Source of the DNA: Sinelater perroti
Lineage: Eukaryota > Arthropoda > Insecta > Coleoptera > Elateridae
Assembly: GCA_036346155.1 (NCBI GenBank)
Contig: JARFIY010000361.1
Location: 757,501-821,500, forward strand
Length of the DNA: 64,000 nucleotides
Direction of reading: 5' to 3'
Shown: piece after piece, positions 57,551 through 64,000 of the stretch
Numbering within the stretch: the first letter of the stretch is position 1
Layout: each line of letters begins with the position of its first letter
Notes under the pieces: generated by a model
What the model was told of the DNA's origin: nothing
Databases searched by the model: none
The model's input: only the letters and a program-made list of their open reading frames with translations
Position numbers and translations under genes: made by a program

Positions 57551-58473
57551 TTATAGATTGCCATGATGATGTTTGGGAAAATTTTCTATGTTGTTTACGG
57601 GTGGATGGTGGTTCTGAGTTCCTGTTGTTTTGCGAGGTTCGTTTCGACGACGTTTGTCTTGATAGTTCACTGACTCAGTGAAATATTTGCAGCCTCTGAA
57701 GTTAGCTGGGTGATTTTCCCCGCAGTTGGTACATATGGGAGTCTCTTGGGGCGGTTTATCGCAATTTATATATAAGTGATTGCCTTTGCATTTGACACAT
57801 CGTGGTTCAAGACGACAGTAATTTTTAGTGTGCCCAATGCGCTGGCATCTATGGCATTGAGGGGTTTTATTACTGTGCCTTCGAGGTTCTACGGTAACTA
57901 TTGAATGAAATATTTTGGTGATGTTAAATATTTCGTTTGCTTTTTCATCTGCGGTGAGAAGGACTGCACAGACTGGCATCGGTGCTTTATCTTTATTGAG
58001 TAATCTGGTGATCCGTATAATTGGTAGCTTATTCCTCAGGAATGTCTGATTCAGTTAATGAGGGTGAATGTTTTTAATTGTTACTGAAAGGGGTCTGCTA
58101 TTGGGATCTTGAAATGTATGGTGTTCTATTTTGTTTTCTATGTAATGTTTAGCTAAGGCTCTATAATCTTCCTGGGTTGTTAGGGTAATTTTTAAGTTAG
58201 TAGAACTTAGAGATGTTGTGAATTCAGCTTTGGCGAGGGTTTTTATGTCGCTGATTACTGCTTTGTGATTAATTGGACCATGCAGAAAGATAGGTGGAAT
58301 TTTAATTTTGGGTGGTTCTTTGGTTGAGTTATTCTTGTCTTCAGCAGAGGGTTCCAGATGGCTGGGTAAGTAATATTTATTTTTTTTTCAATTAGAGAAG
58401 TGGGTTGCCATTGATATTTTTTTTGTAGATCGGTGATCGGTGGAAATAGGTGATCTGAGTTTCTTTTGGACAT
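57551..58473 (-). pseudogene. LINE E ORF1, gag-like RNA-binding protein (frameshifted)
   Basis: ATG at 58473 opens MSKRNSDHLFPPITDLQKKY and a frame to 58255, where IPPIFLHGP-type sequence links to the middle domain, which is broken by frameshifts between 58255 and 57979. The last frame (57979-57551) holds MPVCAVLLTADEKANEIFNI, then a complete triple zinc knuckle: CHRCQRIGHTKNYC, CVKCKGNHLYINC and CTNCGENHPANFRGC. It ends in a His/Pro-rich tail. It corresponds in order to LINE A ORF1 and, unlike that copy, has all zinc ligands. Confidence 0.85.
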
Positions 58474-58659
58474 GGTGATTGAAGCGGTCACCCCCTAAAG
58501 AGGGGGTGCAGGATACGCTTGAGGTTATTAAAACTTAATAAATAAAATAAAATTTGTTACCAGAATATAAAATGTAAAAGACTGTTGTTTGTTTGCGGTT
58601 ATCACTGAGACCGAGCGTTGATAAGCACACTCGCACTTCCGAGCCGCGATGGGAGCGTA

Positions 58660-58694
58660 CACGTCTTAGCTGTTCGAAAGTAAAGCGAGAACTG
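58660..58694 (-). promoter_or_regulatory. Jockey internal promoter of LINE E
   Basis: AGACGTG on the minus strand (58666 to 58660) lies about 29 bases from the inferred start at 58694, with CTTTCG in between, the same arrangement as in LINE A (2896-2932). This agreement also fixes the element's 5' end. Confidence 0.7.
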
Positions 58695-60159
58695 ATATTT
58701 TTTGTAATTCACATTATTTGAAACACCAAACAAAAAAAAATCGTTTCATTCTTACCGCTAGTCTTGACCCATTCAATAGCATTAAATATGAAATAATTAA
58801 TAAGTATGAAGTAGCAAAATTTCCAGATTCCAAAAGAATAACTTTAATTCACAAGAAATGCCAGTAAACTGCTTATCGATTACCATTTTTAGCATTTCTT
58901 GGAAGGCACTTCGCCACTCCGAAAATCAGCGGAAAGGAAACAGCCAAGCGGAACGTTTCCGCCTAAAATAATTTCGGTTTTGAAGTCCGGCCGCTCGAAA
59001 TTAATAACAAAATTTTAACGTCGGCGATTTTATTTCGCGGCCTTTCAGTGCCCTAAAAATGGCTTTCGGGTCGGTGAGAATTTTTTACTTTTAATTAGGA
59101 ATCCGGAATTTAATTTGGGATTTGGAAATGATTTTCATTCGTAGCGGGGCGGTGCAAGTTATAAAACGTTTGTCGTTCACGGTATGCCAAACTTTTGCTG
59201 CCCTTACAATAAAAGCACTCCGAAACTCCTTAAACACAGAGGAAACTTCTTGTATCGCGAAATATTTTAGGAATTAAACTTTTGCGGTAAATTAATTTAG
59301 GAGAAAACTAACTGTTTGCGGTCGTGCGGAACTTTCTGGTTATTTTCTTTTATTAGAATGATTTGTGAATGTTATTTAGTATCTTTCCTAACAGCCTCTT
59401 CAAGCTTTATGAATAACTTTCATAGACTGCTATAAGGTATATCAAATATATCTATAAATAAATAGGTATTTTTATCCAATCTACCCTAACTCATTCATAG
59501 CGGTCAGTAGGAAAATAGTGATAGAGCCTACTAAATTATTTATAATCCAATAAACAGTAATTAATTTAATGACATAACAAAGTTACATCCCCAGTAAATG
59601 AATACTTATATAGAAAAAAGATAAATGTGTTCTTAGTGGGCCTCTATAGACTCTTTTTCCTAATTTTTTGTCGTTCGCTCTATTTCGATACTTACCATTT
59701 AAATCATTTCCTTATATTTTCTGATCGGTAGTTTGTATATCTTTGTTTATTTGTATTCAGCAAAAACACAAAACTTTTATTTTTCTTTCCTCTAAAAGCC
59801 ACATCTTGTAATACTTAGTTATTTCCATTTTTTATTTAGTTTAAGTTCTAGTTGTGTATAAATCTTCTAGGCATCATAAAAATTAGTATATCACAACTAT
59901 TTGTATGTGGTCTATTTTCCAATCTTTTCCTTTATTTCATCTAATAAATCTCTTTTGCTACTTTTCTTGTGCATTTTACCATTAGTGGTTTACGTTATAT
60001 TGTTTTGCCTACATTTAATTAAGCTGTTAACTTCTTAATACTTTTTCGACTGCTTTTATATTTTTTGCATATCTTTTTTTATTCCTTTTACTTAGCATTT
60101 TTAAGTTTAATTATATTGCTGCTTTCTTATTTAATTTATATCTTATATTCGTGGATTAT
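58695..60159. other. No gene seen; G+C-richer island at 58900-59200
   Basis: 58900-59200 is a G+C-richer island with no repeat signature, possibly host single-copy DNA. The rest is AT-rich. Confidence 0.5.
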
Positions 60160-60995
60160 ACCGCAGTCCTGGCCTCCGATAGAAATTCAACCATAACCTC
60201 AAAGAAATTGGAACTTAACTGCTATTAGAAAATGGTTAATACATGGAGAATCAAAGCAAATGAGTCCAAATTTGTTTAAGTAATCTTTAGCACGCACAGG
60301 GAGACCTACCCTCCGGTACAGATAAAAAACTATCCCCTTCCATAAAAAGAAGTCAAGTATCTCGTGTTATACCTCGACAGAAGACTCATGTAGCGTAAGC
60401 ACATCTTCACACAATGCAAACTTTATCCAAAGTGTGCTGGTTGTTGAGATGTAAATCCAAGCTTTTAAAAGATAATAAACTCCTTCTATATATAAGACTA
60501 TACTCAAACCGATTTGGAGTTACGCCATTCAACTATGGGGTAGAGCTGCCAACTCCAACATTGAAATCCTAGAACGCTACCAATCGAAAGTTGCATATAA
60601 TTGTAAACGCGCTCTTCGTGTATAACAAGGCTACCCGCAATGAGCTACAAATAATAACAGTGAAATAAGAAGACAAACATTACAGTGTTAAATATAGTGA
60701 CTGCCATAGAGCACATCCCAACACTTTAACAACGGACCTTATTATTCCTTCAAATCAAAATAGAAGACTCCAAAGATGCATGCCAAATGACTTGCCCAAC
60801 AGATTCCTTATTTAAATAATATTAAGTTTAGTTTGTAAGATTATTTTTGTGCCCAAAAGCTACAAAAGACATAGGTTTACTGTTACAAGAGCATAGTATT
60901 GTGTACACTTCTACATATCTAAATAATCAATCCAAACTATTTACTAAATGTACATGTGCAAAGTGTAAATAAATTGGGATGTTAATAAAAAAAAT
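60160..60995 (+). pseudogene. Jockey LINE relic, RT C-terminal part with 3' end
   Basis: Plus strand: TAVLASDRNSTITSKKL just after the catalytic box, which reads VDYT and not FADDT, then MVNTWRIKANESKFV, IFSTHRETYPPVQIKNYPLP, EVKYLVLYLDRRLM, and LELRHSTMG corresponding to SYGIQLWG in another frame. RRLQRCMPNDLPNRF at about 60770-60815 is the C-terminus. A 3' UTR with AATAAA-like words leads to an A-run at 60986-60993. Same group as 47555-48150. It starts abruptly at about 60160. Confidence 0.78.
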
Positions 60996-63229
60996 ATCGT
61001 GTGTTTTTTATTATTGATATGTTTTGTCAGATACAATATACTAATTTCTGTTGCCTACTTTTTCAAGCCGTAGTATTTTTTATTTTTTCCCTCGCAACTG
61101 TTAATTTTATTCTTTTAATTTTATTAAATTTCTGTATGTCCTTACTTTCACCAACTTTTACTACTGCTTTCCATACCTTCTTATCTTTCAGTTTATTATT
61201 TTTTACTTTTATTCGGTTTATTAATTTCAGTAGTGTTATATATTTTTCTACGTTGTTTTTATACTCTTAAGCTGTGTTTCATATTATTATTTTTTGTAAC
61301 ATTCATCCTCCGTTTGTCCTGACATTGTTTATATTTCACTAGAATTTTGAATTTGTAACCATCATCTCATAATGCCCTACGTCTTATTATTATATTTGCT
61401 TTTTTACCTGCTACAATGCTTCAGCCGTTTCTTTATAAAATAATTTTTTAAGATGCCTTTTATTTTTAAAGGTTCCATTTATATAGTTGCCATTTCTTTC
61501 ATTTCTCTATTTTATACTTCACTATTTAGTTGTTATCTTAAACGGTATATTCTATTCCAAAAATTCATAAAAAGGCTCTTTTCTCACCTTTTTTTCTCTT
61601 CTTCTTTTAATATTTTTTTACTTCTGAATTATTTCTATTGTTTACTGCACTATTCTCCAAACTCATTCAATATACAGATATCCCTTTTTAATTAGTTGGA
61701 TATTATTTTAACGCCTTCTGGATTAAATAATATCACAGTCATTTCACCTCCCACATTTTTTATTCTTGTATTTTTACACCGTGGTGTAAAAGCTTTGCTT
61801 ACGTAGATCTCGTTTGACAAATTTGTATAAAATTTTTAACAGACATCTTTGGTACAAAGCTCGGCTTAGAAACCCAAAAATTCTAATTGGCTTGCAAAGA
61901 TATTAGAAAATTTTAAGTGTTATTGGTTCAAAATTTTCTCAAAGACAAACGTTTTAACTTAGTTTTTGTTTTTTTTTTAATTTGTACGATTTTCGGTTTA
62001 CCCATTTTGTTTTAGGTGGTTAGCGAAAAAGAGGGGCGAATATCACCAGCAAGACATCTTGTTAAAAAACTAAATTTACCAAGAAGTTTAAGATTTCTGA
62101 GTATATCAATCATAACTGACAGACAAAAAAACGCCCAATAAAATTACTGAAGCGCCAATCAAACCGTATTCGACTGCATATCGCTACAGAAGTTTAAGCC
62201 CCGAGTTCAATAAGGATGACTTTGACTTGGAGTGTAGTCACTGGGCAATTCAGTTAAAGCGCAATAACATCTATAGAATTAGTAATAACCAACTTCCTTT
62301 GATAAAGTACTACAAGCAAGCCTGGCTCAACTTTGTTATAAAGATCAATTTCAAAACTTTTTTTTCTTGGACGAAAGACCTTTTTATCCTCATGGTTCCG
62401 ACAAAATCGGAATGAACAATTAGTAGTTCGGAAAATTTGTTAACTAAGGTATATGCCAAATATATTCAGAAAATTCCAAACCTTCTTTCTATGGCATGGA
62501 AGTAGGAGAACGTGTCTGGATTAAGATATAGCAGCATTTTATACGATACGAAAAGTCTAGAAATGTCTTAACAAAGAAACAGTGCAGGTCAATGATTTTC
62601 TGAGCTGCGGTCAACATTTGGAAAAACCTTGATGTTAGATGTTGAATGGAAAGGCCAAAAGATGTCCTTAGTGTTTTGTATTTTGATAAATTAACTCCTA
62701 AATATAGAGACACCGCCGTGGCGTCTTGGTTACGACTTTTGTTCCTCCCATTCCTCGCGAATGTGGCGTTGTAGTGTTTAAGTTGCATATTTAATAGGCA
62801 CAATAAGTCCTTGATGCTGCGGTGACAAGAAAAACTTCTAAATATGTAACTTTAGGAGCCCGGAAAAATCTTTTCCCCAGGCCAGGTATCGGCTCTCGAC
62901 ACTTCTGTCAACTGCTACCATAAAAAGTATAAATGTCGTACAAAGGATAATTCAATAAGACATTTGAGTCACGTATAGGATTTTTAAAAACATCTCGGAT
63001 ATTGTAGTGACCGTAATAAACAAAATTTCATATTATCATTTAACATTAAGCAAATAATGTTATTAGTAAAGAAATCTTAAAAAAAGTGGTAGATCAGAAT
63101 AAGGGCAACTTTGAAATGATTGTGAAAAGAAGAATTTAATATTACCCAAATTTATTGTAACCACATTAAAGCATTCAAAAATAGTGAGTTTTGAAACTGT
63201 TCAAGCCGAATCCTAAAGTTCGTCATCAC
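60996..63229. other. No gene seen
   Basis: T-rich DNA. The hydrophobic open frames at 61001-61270 and 61453-61695 are made of TTT/TTA/TAT codons and look like chance. A perfect inverted repeat TTTTACACC-GT-GGTGTAAAA lies at 61772-61791; alone it does not define an element. Confidence 0.5.
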
Positions 63230-63850
63230 ATTACGCAGCATTTACGGTTGGATTTAAGTCTTTTCATCTCACATTCCTAATTTCAGAGCCTCGATTGTTT
63301 TCGGTAGTTCATTCTGGTAAACTCTGCTCTTCAAATAGCCCCAAAGAAAGAAGTCATAAGCCGTAAGATTTGGCGAACGAAGGGACCACGTGACATTCCC
63401 GTTTCGAGAGATGATGTGTTTACTCTCGCTGTGTGGCGGGTAGCTCCATCTTGTTGAAAAAATGTTTCCTCGCTGAAATCGTACTAAGTTGTAGAGTAAA
63501 AAAAATTTCCGCGATGTATGCATACGGACACGGTATTTTTAAGAACATTCTCAAAAAAGTAGGTCCCTATGATTGCTGATGAAGACATAGCGCATTACAG
63601 AGTAACTTTAACGACATGGAGAAGTTTCTGATCTAGTTGTCGATGGTTTACGTCACTCCAAAATCTTAATTTTTGTTTATTGACGTAACGCAACAGATAA
63701 AAATGGGTCACTTATCCATAAGATGTATGCGATGTCCTTACTTGATTAATCAAATTCTAAAACTTCACCAAATCGTTTTCTGGTGGCATAATATCTGTTT
63801 CATTGAGAGCTTGAACGATTTGAATTTTGTACGAGTGATAATAAAGTGTA
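63230..63850 (-). pseudogene. Tc1/mariner-superfamily DDE transposase relic
   Basis: Minus strand, downward from 63850: YKIQIVQALNETD (family YKIQLVQELKPxD), a stretch ending LLRYVNKQK (family LNGYVNKQN), FWSDVNHRQL, SSAIIGTYFFENV (family GIIGPYFFED), EETFFQQDGATRHTAR with the second catalytic Asp intact, then, after frameshifts, SRNGNVTWSLRSPNLTAYDFFLWGYLKSRVY with the third (family WPPRSPDLTPLDFFLWGxLKSKVY), and LPKTIEALK. Order and spacing are right for this transposase family. Frameshifts and stops are spread through it; no terminal repeats were found. Confidence 0.8.
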
Positions 63851-64000
63851 GTACTATTTTCCCGATTGTGCCTCTTATAAGCTCGTTGTTTTTTTTGGAG
63901 TTCGCACTGAATTTTTGTAATTAACGAAGTTATGAATCCACATTTTTATTGGATGAACTGACGGCATTGGCTGATTTCGAAGAAAGAGAAAAAATAGGCT

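Larger units (their letters stand above)
54812..58694 (-). mobile_element. Jockey-clade LINE E, full 5' end, 3' end lost
   Basis: On the minus strand: 5' end at about 58694 with the promoter block, ORF1 from 58473, ORF2 from 57413, and a break at about 54812 inside the last 25 codons of ORF2, without 3' UTR or poly(A). About 3.9 kb remain. Sequence is clearly related to LINE A but a different subfamily. It has the fewest breaks of any LINE in the window. Confidence 0.9.

Noticed and set aside
61001..61695. Two hydrophobic open frames
   Set aside because: Same T-rich codon bias, no conserved motifs.
1..64000. CRISPR arrays, operons, ribosome binding sites
   Set aside because: None seen; the window is eukaryotic transposon-rich DNA.

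Overview
The window is AT-rich, repeat-dominated eukaryotic DNA, most likely from an insect or another arthropod. The evidence is its repeat content: Jockey-clade LINEs with an AGACGTG downstream promoter element, RTE-type LINEs, several lineages of Tc1/mariner transposase, a pogo/Tigger-like element, a hAT element and tRNA-derived SINEs. I find no intact host protein gene, no rRNA, no true tRNA gene, no CRISPR array and no virus. Every coding region I can name belongs to a transposable element, and nearly all are broken by stops, frameshifts or lost catalytic residues. Species cannot be fixed from this.

Layout. 1-2515: no gene. 2521-9422: a pogo/Tigger-like transposon split by a full-length Jockey LINE (2896-7157, 13-bp target duplication) and by a 345-bp MITE (7766-8110, TA target). 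9632-9870: SINE. 9918-11207: mariner relic with a Jockey 3' fragment inside. 11225-11430: second mariner relic. 12440-12766: foldback element carrying four TGACGTCA sites. 13811-13990: SINE. 14329-16718: 5'-truncated Jockey LINE with an 11-bp target duplication. 18604-21799: mariner whose terminal repeat was hit by another Jockey LINE (18623-20525). 22512-23243: a transposase relic and a SINE. 23720-26240: mariner relic and LINE relic. 26241-31349 is largely featureless. 31350-35520: RTE relics and a Tc1-like relic. 37711-39332: hAT. 40626-41812: nearly complete Tc1 element. 44310-44880: DDE transposase relic. 45560-50955: RTE, Jockey and RTE in tandem. 52200-54120: RTE with its 5' leader but no endonuclease. 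54812-58694: Jockey LINE with both ORFs and its 5' promoter. 60160-60995: Jockey 3' relic. 63230-63850: DDE transposase relic.

How the parts relate. The best evidence is structural. Target duplications or terminal repeats fix the edges of several nested elements, so their order of arrival can be read. Three Jockey insertions land inside DNA transposons, and in two of these the host frame closes when the insert is removed. The SINE at 22960-23243 shares an 83-base 3' tail with the RTE LINE ending at 50955 (73 of 83 identical by hand count), the signature of a SINE that borrows a LINE's reverse transcriptase. Three SINE copies share a central block although their tRNA-like heads differ. Several moderately GC-rich islands (about 640-1480, 26900-27560, 35980-36450, 39950-40300, 58900-59200) are not explained by repeats and are the best candidates for host DNA.
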